A DNA stretch of 64,000 nucleotides from Cytobacillus depressus (GCF_008923245.1 NZ_WBOS01000006.1:1-64000), one strand, 5' to 3'; counted from the stretch's first letter, positions 1 through 7,995 are shown. The notes: generated by a model from the letters alone, not told the origin. Program-made: numbers and translations.

Positions 1-65
1 GTTTCTTTACCATTAAAATAATGTTCAACAGCTTCATTTATTTCTTCTAAAGTAAATTTAGACAT
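1..65 (-). CDS. N-terminal piece of an unidentified gene (cut by window edge)
   Basis: Only the first 21 codons are inside the window; the protein starts MSKFTLEEINEAVEHYF. The start codon is the ATG at 65-63, with a GGGGTG-type ribosome binding site upstream. That site lies in the 3' arm of a perfect hairpin (73-111), so translation may be controlled. Too little is visible to name a family. Confidence 0.6.
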   Translation of the reverse strand, partial: MSKFTLEEINEAVEHYFNGKE

Positions 66-72
66 AAAAATA

Positions 73-111
73 CACCCCAATTATTAGATTTTGTGTCTAA
101 TAATTGGGGTG
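73..111 (-). promoter_or_regulatory. Perfect 16-bp inverted repeat in the leader of the minus-strand gene
   Basis: Positions 73-88 and 96-111 are exact reverse complements around a 7-nt loop. Read on the minus strand, the 3' arm ends in GGGGTG, which is the apparent ribosome binding site of the gene starting at 65, and is followed by a short T-run. It could hide the ribosome binding site, act as an attenuator, or terminate an upstream transcript. Confidence 0.6.
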
Positions 112-233
112 CAGTTCATTTGCAGGGGTTAAGGCTTTTGTTTGTTGTTACCAGTAAATTTCCATCCACTAATTTTATTTGGAATGAACTTTAGAACGCA
201 AATCTAACTCTAGAAGTGCTGATTGTAGAGCAC

Positions 234-1010
234 CTATCTGCTATCTGAAAATAAAAAAGCAAATATTTCAGGAATCCTCTCTTTAAAATGCACATAATTG
301 TGTTCAGCATTCTTTACTATTTCCAACCTAGTTTCGGCAATTTCATTTTTCAAAAGTTCATAGATAGCTTTATTTGATGCGAGAAATTCTTTACTAATTC
401 CTTCTTCTTTACCAGCTTCTTTAGTTCCACAGTCTAAATAAAATCGTTCTACTGAAGATAAATTAGTATTTTTTATTAACCTCTCTATTTCTTCTTGATT
501 ACGATAATAGGCAGATGAAATTGCAACTACTCTTGTAAAGATATTTGGATACCTGCACATAGCATAGGTGGATATTAATCCTCCTAATGATATTCCTGCC
601 ATAAATGTACTCTGATCGAGAGTTCGGTACTTATTGTCAATAAAAGGTTTTAGCTCATTCACGATAAAATCTAAATATGCTTCCCCTTTACCACCCAAGG
701 CACTCTTATTTCCTGTAATTTTTCTGCTATACTCTCCGTTTTCCCAAGGGCAGTATTCATTCACTCGCTCTTCACCTATGTTTGAGTCAATCCCCACCAC
801 AATAATTTCTAATCCATGCTCATTCAAAAATTCTTCTAATCTCAAAGATATTCCACCAACTGCATCTTTATCTTGAAAAACGTTTTGACCATCGTGAAAA
901 TACAATACGGGGTAGCTCTTATCTTCCTGATAGTAGCTAGGAGGTAAATAAACTCTGACCGTCCTATGAAGATTAAATGGTGTGATAAAAGCCTGAAAAC
1001 TTTCTAGCAT
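234..1010 (-). CDS. Alpha/beta-hydrolase esterase (PF00756-type putative esterase)
   Basis: A 258-residue cytoplasmic protein without a signal peptide. The N-terminal half has the strand-rich 'RTVRVYLPP...YPVLYFHDGQN' opening typical of the esterase-D/enterochelin-esterase group. The nucleophile elbow GISLGG places the catalytic Ser near residue 141, and the likely catalytic His is in AEHNYVH near 237-241. Family members hydrolyse carboxylic esters, including siderophore or S-formylglutathione esters; the substrate here cannot be read. It is separated by about 80 bp from a second hydrolase on the same strand, which may be co-transcribed upstream. Confidence 0.8.
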   Translation of the reverse strand: MLESFQAFITPFNLHRTVRVYLPPSYYQEDKSYPVLYFHDGQNVFQDKDAVGGISLRLEEFLNEHGLEIIVVGIDSNIGEERVNEYCPWENGEYSRKITGNKSALGGKGEAYLDFIVNELKPFIDNKYRTLDQSTFMAGISLGGLISTYAMCRYPNIFTRVVAISSAYYRNQEEIERLIKNTNLSSVERFYLDCGTKEAGKEEGISKEFLASNKAIYELLKNEIAETRLEIVKNAEHNYVHFKERIPEIFAFLFSDSR

Positions 1011-1088
1011 TAATATATCCCCCTAGTTATAGAAGTCAGCTATATAATAATTTTTATAATATGGAGTACAAGTGAACTCTTATAGTTT

Positions 1089-1778
1089 TCAAGAATCAAG
1101 AAAATTTTTTACGGCAGCTAGAAAGGCAGGTAACTGCTCTTCGTGCACATGGTGCCCAGCACTCTCTATCGTAACCAAGTCGCAATTCGGAATAAGCTTA
1201 GAGACTTCTAGTAATTTGTTTTGAGGAATATGACTGGATCCGCCAACTATAATAAGAGTCGGTATGATAATATCAGGAAGACGTGCCCACCAATTGGGAT
1301 TAGGTTCATTAAGTTGATGTAGAATCGAAGGTACAACCTGCCAATCGAACGGTAGAGGATCAGATGGTTTGGAAGGAACTTCGATCGGCTTATTCGGAAA
1401 AGGAGGAGGAGTGTCCTCAACAATCAGCCGTTCTATCCTCGAAGGAAATGATTCTGCGAAAAGATAGGATACTGTTCCTCCCATGGAATGACCAATTAGT
1501 GTAAACCGTCCCAAATTCAAAGCATTTGCAAAATGAAGCAAGTCATCACACATCAGTTCAAAAGAGTATGTACCAGTTCTCGCGCTTCCACCGTGCCCCC
1601 TTTGATCTAAAGCTAAAACGCGGTATTTTTCTCCTAATACAGCAGCCACTTGATCCCATGATTCTGCACTTTTTCCCATCGTGTGCAAGGCAACAAGTGG
1701 TGGTGCTGAAGGTTCCCCACTCTCACGATATTGAAAAGTGAGTCCATTCAATTCGATTTGATTCACCCGTGTTTTCAT
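1089..1778 (-). CDS. Alpha/beta-fold hydrolase
   Basis: About 229 residues with the nucleophile elbow GHSMGG (Ser about residue 98), an oxyanion-region 'HTMGKSAESWDQV', 'LDQRGHGGSA' and a C-terminal 'SAGHHVHEEQ' carrying the catalytic His. This is the general esterase/haloperoxidase-like group; the substrate is unknown. I place the start at the ATG at 1778 because the upstream in-frame ATG (1790) overlaps the AGGAG ribosome binding site. The protein is somewhat short for the family (typically 250-280), mainly in the cap region. Confidence 0.8.
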   Translation of the reverse strand: MKTRVNQIELNGLTFQYRESGEPSAPPLVALHTMGKSAESWDQVAAVLGEKYRVLALDQRGHGGSARTGTYSFELMCDDLLHFANALNLGRFTLIGHSMGGTVSYLFAESFPSRIERLIVEDTPPPFPNKPIEVPSKPSDPLPFDWQVVPSILHQLNEPNPNWWARLPDIIIPTLIIVGGSSHIPQNKLLEVSKLIPNCDLVTIESAGHHVHEEQLPAFLAAVKNFLDS

Positions 1779-1872
1779 CTCTAATATCATCTCCTATGGT
1801 GTCGTCATTTGAATCCTGCCCTATTTAATATTCATAACTATATATTCAGTGAAGGTACGAATATTCCCTTTA

Positions 1873-1913
1873 AAGCCAAAAAGAAAAACCCTGTTAATAA
1901 TAAAACAGGATGT
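1873..1913 (-). terminator. Terminator-like hairpin on the minus strand
   Basis: Read on the minus strand, CCTGTT and AACAGG form a short stem around an AT-rich loop, followed by a T-rich tract. It lies upstream of the minus-strand hydrolase start (1778), so it would be a leader attenuator or the relic of a lost gene. The rest of 1779-2047 shows no gene. Confidence 0.4.
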
Positions 1914-2047
1914 TACCAAACTCTTATTTACATCTAAAATTATTTATTAAATTTGAACCTCATTATATTTGAAGTATTTAGCTTGAGCATATGGTTAACG
2001 AAATGCGTTTAGCGTCTTGAAGATGTTAAAGAAATTCTTAAAATGGT

Positions 2048-2076
2048 TTGAAATATTTTTTTTATTGTGATACAGT
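2048..2076 (+). promoter_or_regulatory. Predicted sigma-A promoter of the hisS2 leader
   Basis: TTGAAA (2048-2053), a 17-bp spacer, then TACAGT (2071-2076) preceded by TG (extended -10). A start site around 2083 would give a leader RNA of about 200 nt carrying the leader peptide and two hairpins before hisS. Confidence 0.55.
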
Positions 2077-2100
2077 AATTGGAAATTAGAGGTGAGCAGG

Positions 2101-2157
2101 ATGTTGTCTGTTAAAATAATCATTTCCTTGTCACAATTACATCATCATATCAAGTAG
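2101..2157 (+). CDS. Leader peptide with three consecutive His codons
   Basis: An 18-codon ORF encoding MLSVKIIISLSQLHHHIK, with a GAGGTG ribosome binding site seven to ten bases upstream of its ATG. Three CAT codons (2140-2148) come shortly before the TAG stop. The stop is the first base of a long hairpin (2155-2198), followed by a terminator and then a histidyl-tRNA synthetase gene. This is the arrangement of a ribosome-mediated attenuation leader sensing charged tRNA-His. In Bacillaceae, T-box leaders are usual for synthetase genes, and I see no T-box here. The leader-peptide role is inference from layout. Confidence 0.65.
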   Translation: MLSVKIIISLSQLHHHIK

Positions 2158-2198
2158 CCTTGCTATTCGATTTTTAAAAATCGCAAATAGGAAGGCTA
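2155..2198 (+). promoter_or_regulatory. Leader hairpin 1 upstream of hisS2
   Basis: TAGCCTT...AAGGCTA outer stem, then CTATT/AATAG and CGATTTTT/AAAAATCG, with one mismatch. It is nearly continuous over 20 bp with almost no loop. It begins at the stop codon of the His-rich leader peptide, so a ribosome at the end of that ORF would overlap its 5' arm. Confidence 0.65.
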
Positions 2199-2207
2199 TT
2201 TCTCATG

Positions 2208-2260
2208 AAACCGCATTGATTAAGTTTTAGAACTTTAATCTAATGCGGTTTTTTATTTTT
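2208..2260 (+). terminator. Rho-independent terminator/attenuator in the hisS2 leader
   Basis: AACCGCATT (2209-2217) pairs with AATGCGGTT (2242-2250), extended inward by GATTAAG/CTTTAATC, and is followed by a T-rich tract. It ends about 25 bp before the hisS start codon, so transcription of hisS must read through it; this fits attenuation. Confidence 0.8.
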
Positions 2261-2284
2261 AAAAATTATAGGAGGGAACGAAAG

Positions 2285-3565
2285 ATGAAAAAAATGGATT
2301 ATCAAAATGTAAAGGGAACTCAAGATTACCTGCCAAATGCTGAAGTGATTAGAAGAAAAATAAGAAGAACATTAGAAGATGTATTTATTCAATATGGATG
2401 CAAGCCGTTGGAAACCCCAATTTTAAATTACTCAGAATTACTAGCCTCTAAGTATGGTGGAGGTGCTGAAATTTTGGAGGAAATGTATACATTAACAGAC
2501 AGAGGGGATAGAGATTTAGCATTGCGATATGACCTTACGATCCCATTTGCAAAAGTAGTTACCATGAATCCAACGATAAGAATGCCATTTAAAAGATATG
2601 AGATCGGTAAAGTTTTTAGGGACGGCCCGATAAAAACGGGAAGGTTTCGTGAATTTACACAATGCGACGTTGATATTGTGGGAGTTCAATCTCAAATTGC
2701 TGAAGCAGAATTAATGATCATGGCATTAGATGCATTTCGTAAACTAGATTTACAAGTAACGATTCAATATAACAATCGAAAATTATTAACAGGAATGCTT
2801 GAAGTATTTGAAACAGAAGCTGATAAAATCAGTAAAGTCGTGCTAATCCTTGATAAGCTTGAAAAAGTTGGTTTAGAAGCTGTTATTTCCGAGCTTTCGG
2901 AACTGGGGCTGTCTTCTTCAACTGTCAAATTAATTAAACAGTTTTTGACTGATAAAAATAATACAAGTTATAGCTATTTTGAGCCATTCTCTGAACAAAA
3001 TGAACAAGTGAAGCAAGGACTGAAAGAATTAAAAGAGCTAGAAGATTATTTGGAAACCCTTGGTATCAATAAACAATGTGTATTTAATCCTTTTTTAGCT
3101 AGGGGGTTGGAAATATATACGGGTACCATATATGAAATTTTTCTATCAAATAACTCAATTAAGTCCAGCATTGGCAGTGGAGGAAGATATGATAATGCAA
3201 TCGGGGGACTTCTTGGAACAGATGAAAACTTTTCAACCGTTGGTATTTCATTTGGTTTAGATGTAATTTATACGGCTTTAAATACATCGAAGGAGAATAG
3301 CATAGAAAGTTCAGATGTGGATTTTTATGTAATACCAATCAATACCCAAAAAGAAGCATTATTAGTTGCAAGATATTTGAGAAATCAAGGATACAAGGTT
3401 GAATATGAAATGGTGAACAAAAAACTTGGCAAAGCCTTAGATAAGGCAAATAAGGAAAAAATCCGGAACGTGATTATAATTGGGGAGGATGAGGTAAAAA
3501 ATAATCGATTCAAAATTAAAGATATGGTTTCCGGTGAGGAAAGAATGGAAAGCTTTAAGTATTAG
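2285..3565 (+). CDS. hisS: Histidine--tRNA ligase (second, stand-alone HisS type)
   Basis: A class II aminoacyl-tRNA synthetase that charges tRNA-His with histidine in the cytoplasm. N-terminal 'KGTQDYLPN' is the HisRS opening; motif 2 shows FRDGPIKTGRFREFTQCD; the histidine-specific loop 'LARGLEIYTG' and the 'GGRYDNAIGG' strand follow; the C-terminal 90 residues form the anticodon-binding domain. At 426 residues from the ATG at 2285 (GGAGGG site 9 bp upstream) it matches the usual HisRS length of about 420. HisZ regulatory subunits lack the intact catalytic motifs seen here. It is not followed by aspS, so it looks like the extra HisS2 known from the B. cereus group. Expression is probably controlled by the leader at 2083-2260. 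Confidence 0.9.
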   Translation: MKKMDYQNVKGTQDYLPNAEVIRRKIRRTLEDVFIQYGCKPLETPILNYSELLASKYGGGAEILEEMYTLTDRGDRDLALRYDLTIPFAKVVTMNPTIRMPFKRYEIGKVFRDGPIKTGRFREFTQCDVDIVGVQSQIAEAELMIMALDAFRKLDLQVTIQYNNRKLLTGMLEVFETEADKISKVVLILDKLEKVGLEAVISELSELGLSSSTVKLIKQFLTDKNNTSYSYFEPFSEQNEQVKQGLKELKELEDYLETLGINKQCVFNPFLARGLEIYTGTIYEIFLSNNSIKSSIGSGGRYDNAIGGLLGTDENFSTVGISFGLDVIYTALNTSKENSIESSDVDFYVIPINTQKEALLVARYLRNQGYKVEYEMVNKKLGKALDKANKEKIRNVIIIGEDEVKNNRFKIKDMVSGEERMESFKY

Positions 3566-3620
3566 AGTAATGAATGTTCTTTCTTTCAGTAAACTTTTCT
3601 TTTGATAGGATACACTAATC

Positions 3621-3818
3621 TTGGTCCTTTCCCTTTTAATAGGATGCTCAGGAATTCCTGGACAAAATGAAGAGGGATATTTAAGCAAAAAACAAGTAAT
3701 AAAACTAGGCCCAGATGCAGACATCTTTGAATTTGACAGTAAAGTTTATAAAACCGGTGTAGATTGGATTGAAGAAGAAGAGTTAACAAAAGATGAACAA
3801 ATAGAAGGTAATAACTAA
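3621..3818 (+). pseudogene. Remnant of a small lipoprotein
   Basis: Encodes a short hydrophobic stretch followed by LLIGCSG, a lipobox, then about 50 charged residues ending WIEEEELTKDEQIEGNN. No ATG precedes it and the frame is closed by TAG at 3606, so the positively charged n-region of the signal peptide is missing; only a TTG at 3621 could start it. The most likely reading is a lipoprotein gene that lost its 5' end. Family not identified with certainty. Confidence 0.45.
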
Positions 3819-3822
3819 AGGG

Positions 3823-3860
3823 ATGGCGCAATTCAAGAGTAGGAAACTGCGCCTTTTTGG
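3823..3860 (+). terminator. Rho-independent terminator
   Basis: GGCGCA/TGCGCC stem with one extension mismatch, followed by TTTTT. It directly follows the lipoprotein remnant. The arm sequence resembles the inner stem of the dispersed repeat family seen from 23 kb on. Confidence 0.7.
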
Positions 3861-4018
3861 TATGGGTTTAGATCCTTGTTAAATTGAGCGTTAGCACTCA
3901 TCTTCGGCAATAGCCGAAACGTGGAATAAGTAAGGACACTACATACTAGTCATATAAAATATCCTTGATTTCTCCGTCTAGAAAAAATTGTGAAATGTAT
4001 ATTTAAGGTGGAATTATC

Positions 4019-4111
4019 ATGACCTTTCTTCGTGGAACGTTATATCTCTTAAAAGTTAACAATATTATTACAGTTCCTGAATATATTTATGGAATAATCA
4101 TACTCAAATAA
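4019..4111 (+). CDS. Possible 30-residue small protein
   Basis: ATG at 4019 sits 7 bp after AGGTGG and opens a 30-codon frame (MTFLRGTLYLLKV...YGIIILK). It is hydrophobic and has no family I recognise. It lies in the otherwise empty 3861-4171 stretch, where I also see a small TTCGGC/GCCGAA hairpin near 3901-3918. It is supported only by the ribosome binding site. Confidence 0.3.
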   Translation: MTFLRGTLYLLKVNNIITVPEYIYGIIILK

Positions 4112-4171
4112 GTTATAGCCTTACACTATCTCCATATTCACGCAAACTTTGACAAGGAGGAAAGCCAAGTT

Positions 4172-4816
4172 ATGTTTCATAATCGTTTTAGTGCCATTAC
4201 TCTTTTAATATCAGGAACATTGTTTGTCCTTTATCCAGCGATTCGTCCATTTTCTGATGAATCGTCCTTGGAAGGCGCTACAGCATTTGCATCAACAGAA
4301 TGGCTTGTAGCTCATATTTTTGCAATAATTGGTTTCACATTACTACCATTAGGTTTACTCGGTCTTCATACCTCATTAAAAGATACTGCATTAAAATCAC
4401 TGACATATTCTGCAGTAGTATTATGTTCATTAGGCATTGGTTTAACACTGCCGTTTTACGGAGGGGAAACCTACGGACTGCATGCTATTGGACTAGAAGC
4501 AATAACACGGCAGACTGATGCACTAGTTAGTCTTGCAAATGTGGTACGTTCTGGACCAGGGCTTATTATGTTTATTATAGGTCTTCTGTTTCTTGCTACT
4601 GCTTCGATTATAGTTGCAATTACATTTTGGAGGTCGGGAAAATACCAGAAATGGAGCGGTATTCCTTTCGCTTTAGGAATTTCATTATATATCCCACAAT
4701 TCTTCGCTGGGCAGCCGCTACGAATAGCACATGGAGTTCTTGTTTTCCTTGGATGTGTGTCGATTGCAGTTGCCTTATGGAGGAGAGACATTCCAAATCA
4801 CGAAAAGAAAGCATAG
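4172..4816 (+). CDS. Six-helix integral membrane protein of unknown function
   Basis: A 214-residue membrane protein starting at ATG 4172 behind an AAGGAGG site. Hydrophobic segments lie at about residues 7-25, 45-65, 75-97, 130-152, 160-180 and 182-200, with short polar loops and a basic C-terminus (RRDIPNHEKKA). No enzyme motif is seen. It stands alone, followed by a strong stem-loop. I do not recognise the family. Confidence 0.75.
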   Translation: MFHNRFSAITLLISGTLFVLYPAIRPFSDESSLEGATAFASTEWLVAHIFAIIGFTLLPLGLLGLHTSLKDTALKSLTYSAVVLCSLGIGLTLPFYGGETYGLHAIGLEAITRQTDALVSLANVVRSGPGLIMFIIGLLFLATASIIVAITFWRSGKYQKWSGIPFALGISLYIPQFFAGQPLRIAHGVLVFLGCVSIAVALWRRDIPNHEKKA

Positions 4817-4853
4817 AAACCATTTGTTAAACTTACGGTGAATATTGTGAAAT

Positions 4854-4892
4854 AACAAACGCTCATAGCTTTTAATGTTATGAGCGTTTGTT
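4854..4892. terminator. Perfect 14-bp stem-loop (probable terminator)
   Basis: AACAAACGCTCATA (4854-4867) and TATGAGCGTTTGTT (4879-4892) are exact complements around an 11-nt loop. It lies 38 bp after the membrane protein gene. The T-run is weak. The rest of the gap up to 5117 shows nothing else convincing. Confidence 0.65.
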
Positions 4893-5117
4893 GTACTAGT
4901 AATGGCGTTAATTATCTAGTAAATTCAGGTTTTAATTCTGTTGCAAAATAACTGTAATTTTGTCATTTTGTACTTCAAAACCAAACCCATTATTTTAAAA
5001 AAGGGGCGCTCTTTTTGAATCGAGCTAGGTTCTGGGGAAGTTTGAACTATACAAAGGATTTAATAAAATTTTGGCGAAGTGTAGAAAGGCTAGTTAAATA
5101 AAAAGGAGATAAATAGG

Positions 5118-5495
5118 ATGGTCAAACCATTTTTTAGAGGGATGGAAGGGGTATTTATCCCAGTGAAAGACCCTAAATATTCAGCAAAATGGTATGAAGA
5201 AATACTAGGTTTTACACTTATCTATATTGAAGAAGAAGCAGCAGTTATGAGAATCGCAGAACAGTCTCAAACAGTAGTGTGTCTTGTAAGAACATTAAAT
5301 CACCAACCAATGGTATTTCCGGAAAATAAGTTTGGGGTAGGGAAATACTATAATTTTATTCCTCAAGATATTGAAGAGACCTACAAATTTTTGCTCGAGC
5401 GGAATGTAAAAGTCAATCAAATGAGTGGAGAAGGTACGACTAGATTTTTTACTTTCTATGACCCTGACGGCAATCCATTGGGGGTTTGCCAATGA
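5118..5495 (+). CDS. VOC-superfamily (glyoxalase/bleomycin-resistance fold) protein
   Basis: A 125-residue single-module VOC protein with the typical 'VFIPVKDPKYSAKWYEEILGF' opening and 'FFTFYDPDGNPLGVCQ' end. VOC proteins form paired beta-alpha-beta-beta-beta units that bind a metal or a small ligand; the substrate is unknown. The start ATG at 5118 follows AAGGAG. It is 33 bp upstream of a GNAT gene on the same strand, so the two are probably one transcript. This is one of four VOC genes in the window. Confidence 0.85.
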   Translation: MVKPFFRGMEGVFIPVKDPKYSAKWYEEILGFTLIYIEEEAAVMRIAEQSQTVVCLVRTLNHQPMVFPENKFGVGKYYNFIPQDIEETYKFLLERNVKVNQMSGEGTTRFFTFYDPDGNPLGVCQ

Positions 5496-5528
5496 TCGTT
5501 TATAAAAAAATTAATGGGGGGAAAATGT

Positions 5529-6068
5529 GTGTCTGTTTTTAAAAATAATGAGAAATACACCATTCGTACAGGGAAAGTAGAGGATGCAGAAGCAGTTCTA
5601 GAAATACAGAAATCAGTTATTGCTGAAGGGGATTATTTAATTTCAGTTTCCGAAGAGTTTATTCAAACTCTGGAACAACAAAGAGAATGGATTCAGGGAT
5701 TATTAGAAAATCGAATAGAAACTCTAATTGTAGCTGAAATAAATGGGGAAGTCGTCGGTTGGATCGTGTTTCTTTCCCAATATAGAAAAAGATTATCTCA
5801 CACGGGCTCCTTTGGCATGATGATCAGCAAACGTTATAGAGGTATGGGAATTGGAAAAATGCTTATAAGAGCATTATTAGATTGGGCAGAGAAGAACCCA
5901 TTAATTGAAAAAGTATGTTTAGGCGTATTTTCAACCAATCATAGAGCCATTTCCTTGTACAAAAGTATGGGGTTTGTTGAAGAAGGGCGCAAAATAAAAG
6001 AAATTAAGATAAATGAAAATGAGTATGTTGATGATATTCTTATGTATAAGTTTGTAAATAAAAACTAA
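5529..6068 (+). CDS. GNAT-family N-acetyltransferase
   Basis: About 179 residues; transfers an acyl group from acetyl-CoA to an unknown amine. Beta-strand 4/alpha-3 carries the CoA pyrophosphate loop 'SKRYRGMGIGKMLIRALL' (R-G-x-G-I-G-K); 'VFSTNHRAISLYKSMGFVEEGRKIKEIKI' is the usual C-terminal half. I place the start at GTG 5529, eight bases after GGGGGG; the ATG at 5514 lies inside that ribosome binding site. It follows the VOC gene in a likely operon. Confidence 0.85.
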   Translation: MSVFKNNEKYTIRTGKVEDAEAVLEIQKSVIAEGDYLISVSEEFIQTLEQQREWIQGLLENRIETLIVAEINGEVVGWIVFLSQYRKRLSHTGSFGMMISKRYRGMGIGKMLIRALLDWAEKNPLIEKVCLGVFSTNHRAISLYKSMGFVEEGRKIKEIKINENEYVDDILMYKFVNKN

Positions 6069-6132
6069 TTTTCAATGAGATAGTGAGATAAGTATGTTAA
6101 CAAACTCTATTAAAATATGGAGGTGCAATTGT

Positions 6133-6318
6133 ATGTATGAATATAAGTTTGTAGAGACTAAATTAGGAGGATTTTTTTCTTCTCCAACTCATAGAGAAAC
6201 CATTGTAACTCATGCATCAGAGGGTTGGAGATTAGTGCAGGTCCTACCACTGAAATACAATGGACACGGGAAGCCTATGGAATATAAAATAATATTTGAA
6301 AGGCTTAATCGAGATTAG
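6133..6318 (+). CDS. DUF4177-type small protein
   Basis: A 61-residue protein (MYEYKFVETKLGGFF...) with the 'GWRLVQVLP' core typical of DUF4177. These are small soluble proteins of unknown function. The ATG at 6133 is preceded by GGAGG at good spacing; the longer reading from 6094 lacks a site. It follows the GNAT gene by 64 bp. Confidence 0.75.
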   Translation: MYEYKFVETKLGGFFSSPTHRETIVTHASEGWRLVQVLPLKYNGHGKPMEYKIIFERLNRD

Positions 6319-6460
6319 TTTATTTTGAAATTGTTTGGAGGCTCAATTGTCAAATAAAAAAAATGAGGTTAGTTATTCTACTTTATTTCCCAATGGAACC
6401 ACGGATGTTCTCCTTTCATTTTTACTAATTGTCATCCTTCAAAGCTGAAAGTCGTTTAAG

Positions 6461-6736
6461 ATGGTTTATTTTCCTGATGCAAATAGAGTAACCATTATCG
6501 GAGAACCTAGGGGGCAACCCCGCTCCGCGTTCGGTGATATTATACATATTGAATTGCCGTATACAAAATCTCCTTTATTTATTACTCATAATGAGTTTTT
6601 TAGACCAAATCTTTCACTTGATCCAGAATTGGCATTATATCCAGATATTTTAGTTGAAAAGACACAAGCCGATTTCTTGTCTGACACAGACGGACAACTT
6701 GATAGAATCCTAGCACTTATGTCCAAGTTGAAATAG
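6461..6736 (+). pseudogene. C-terminal remnant of an S41-family (C-terminal-processing-type) peptidase
   Basis: About 90 residues: 'VTIIGEPRGQPRSAFGDI..IELPYT' followed by a Pro-Asp-Ile segment 'LYPDILVEKTQADFL' match the tail of S41 peptidases. That tail carries the strand after the catalytic Ser-Lys region and the conserved 'PDI' before the end. The PDZ and catalytic Ser regions are absent and there is no ribosome binding site, so this is a broken gene. The stretch just upstream (6319-6460) has no open frame. Confidence 0.55.
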
Positions 6737-6857
6737 AAATAGAGATATTATCTTTTTAGCTATTCATTCTCATACGGTAAATTGGCTGTCAATCTGATTG
6801 ACTTCCAATAATGGATTTTATATAGTAGTGGCGAAGATTATGATTGGAGTGAATCAT

Positions 6858-7292
6858 TTGATTTCAAACTCTGAATTACAAAATTTAGATCTAATAGACC
6901 TGTTAAGTGAGCGCCATAGTTTGGTCCGGAAAATCTCAGAGAAAGCATGGAATGATCGAAGTGAGATTTATATTTCAAACTCTGAATGGTATATCATGGC
7001 GAGGATTTATAAAAAGCGACCTCCCATTTCCTATGTGACAAAAAATGTAGAAATTTCTCGCCAAGCGATCCATAAGTTTATAAAAAATCTTGCTGCCAAA
7101 GGATTGGTAGAAATCTATAATGTAGAAAACAATAAGAAAGAGAAGTGCATTCAGTTAACCGCTTTAGGTGAAGAATGCTATGAAAAAAATGAAGTCCTTA
7201 AAGCCCAGCTTGAGAAGAAAATTGCTGAGAAAATAGGGGTGGAGCAAGTAAATATTCTAAAAGATATTTTAAAGTTAGATTGGGAAATATAA
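6858..7292 (+). CDS. MarR-family transcriptional regulator
   Basis: A small winged-helix regulator of about 144 residues. The recognition region 'PPISYVTKNVEISRQAIHKFIKNLAAKGLVEIYNVENNKKEKCIQLTALGEE' (about residues 50-105) is the MarR DNA-binding wing. MarR proteins bind palindromes as dimers and release DNA on binding a small ligand. The start is taken as TTG 6858, eight bases after GGAG; ATG 6840 is the alternative. The next gene downstream is on the other strand, so its target may be itself or an unlinked gene. Confidence 0.75.
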   Translation: MISNSELQNLDLIDLLSERHSLVRKISEKAWNDRSEIYISNSEWYIMARIYKKRPPISYVTKNVEISRQAIHKFIKNLAAKGLVEIYNVENNKKEKCIQLTALGEECYEKNEVLKAQLEKKIAEKIGVEQVNILKDILKLDWEI

Positions 7293-7313
7293 TATAAAGC
7301 TGTGAAAAGGGAA

Positions 7314-7356
7314 ACTCCCGCTTTGTTCATTTAGTTAACGAAGCAGGGGTTTTTTG
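7314..7356 (+). terminator. Rho-independent terminator
   Basis: CTCCCGCTTTGTT pairs with AACGAAGCAGGGG with two mismatches, followed by TTTTTT. It ends the MarR transcript. Confidence 0.8.
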
Positions 7357-7407
7357 ATTAGATTAGTCATTAGTGTTTAGAATTGATTAATTTAGTCTGG
7401 TCATATT

Positions 7408-7932
7408 TTAGTGAACGGGGAATTTATCTACTTCAATTCCTTTTAACAATCTTATGACCATTTCATGTATTTCTTCAAAAGTAAGATTCAATGAAATCGC
7501 CAACTCTTTAAATAAAGTATGTTGTACAGTGTTCAAAAGTTTACGATCTTGTTCATAAAGCTTTCTTTCATTCAGCTCATACTCCACTTTTTTCCTCAAC
7601 AACGTATTAACAACTTTCGCAATTTCTTTTCGATTACCTGTATTTACAATTTCGGAATAAATAGTATGACGCATGTTCGCATGGTCAATCCATTCCACCC
7701 CTGGATATTTAAAAGATTCAAGTATTTCATTGGCTTCCTCTTTATTCATAAGTCCAAGCATGACAACTTTATCATTATTAACTGGAGTACTTATCGTTAA
7801 TTGATGATCATTTTCCATTGGATGTAATACATAATACGGTCTTGTAATACCAGCAACTGTTTTTTCGCAAATATCGTCAATTTTACAAATGCCATGTGCG
7901 GAATAGATGATTAAATCTCCAATATTAAACAT
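7408..7932 (-). CDS. CarD-family transcriptional regulator
   Basis: A 174-residue protein. The N-terminal 60 residues (MFNIGDLIIYSAHGICKIDDI...YYVLHP) form a CarD_CdnL/TRCF RNA-polymerase-interacting Tudor-like domain; the helical rest (about 100-170) is the DNA-contacting half. CarD proteins bind the RNAP beta subunit and stabilise open promoter complexes. ATG 7932 follows a GGGGTGG site; the upstream GTG (7941) lies inside it. Its promoter (TTGACA, 17 bp, TATTAT) faces away from the lmrB promoter and shares one palindrome with it. Confidence 0.85.
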   Translation of the reverse strand: MFNIGDLIIYSAHGICKIDDICEKTVAGITRPYYVLHPMENDHQLTISTPVNNDKVVMLGLMNKEEANEILESFKYPGVEWIDHANMRHTIYSEIVNTGNRKEIAKVVNTLLRKKVEYELNERKLYEQDRKLLNTVQHTLFKELAISLNLTFEEIHEMVIRLLKGIEVDKFPVH

Positions 7933-7966
7933 TTGCTCCACCCCTAGATTATTGTCAACTAAGTTA

Positions 7967-7995
7967 ATAATAACTTATCAAAAAAACATTGTCAA
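7967..7995 (-). promoter_or_regulatory. Predicted promoter of the CarD-family gene
   Basis: Minus-strand TTGACA (7995-7990), a 17-bp spacer and TATTAT (7972-7967). The -35 box forms one arm of the GTCAAC-TTG-GTTGAC palindrome at 7991-8005. Confidence 0.65.

Noticed and set aside
2083-2284. T-box riboswitch upstream of hisS
   Set aside because: The leader has ACCGC in the terminator arm, but no AGGGTGG-ACCGCG T-box core and no long specifier stem; the leader-peptide reading fits better.
3437-3831. Minus-strand frames behind hisS
   Set aside because: They are shadows of hisS and the lipoprotein remnant, with no ribosome binding sites.
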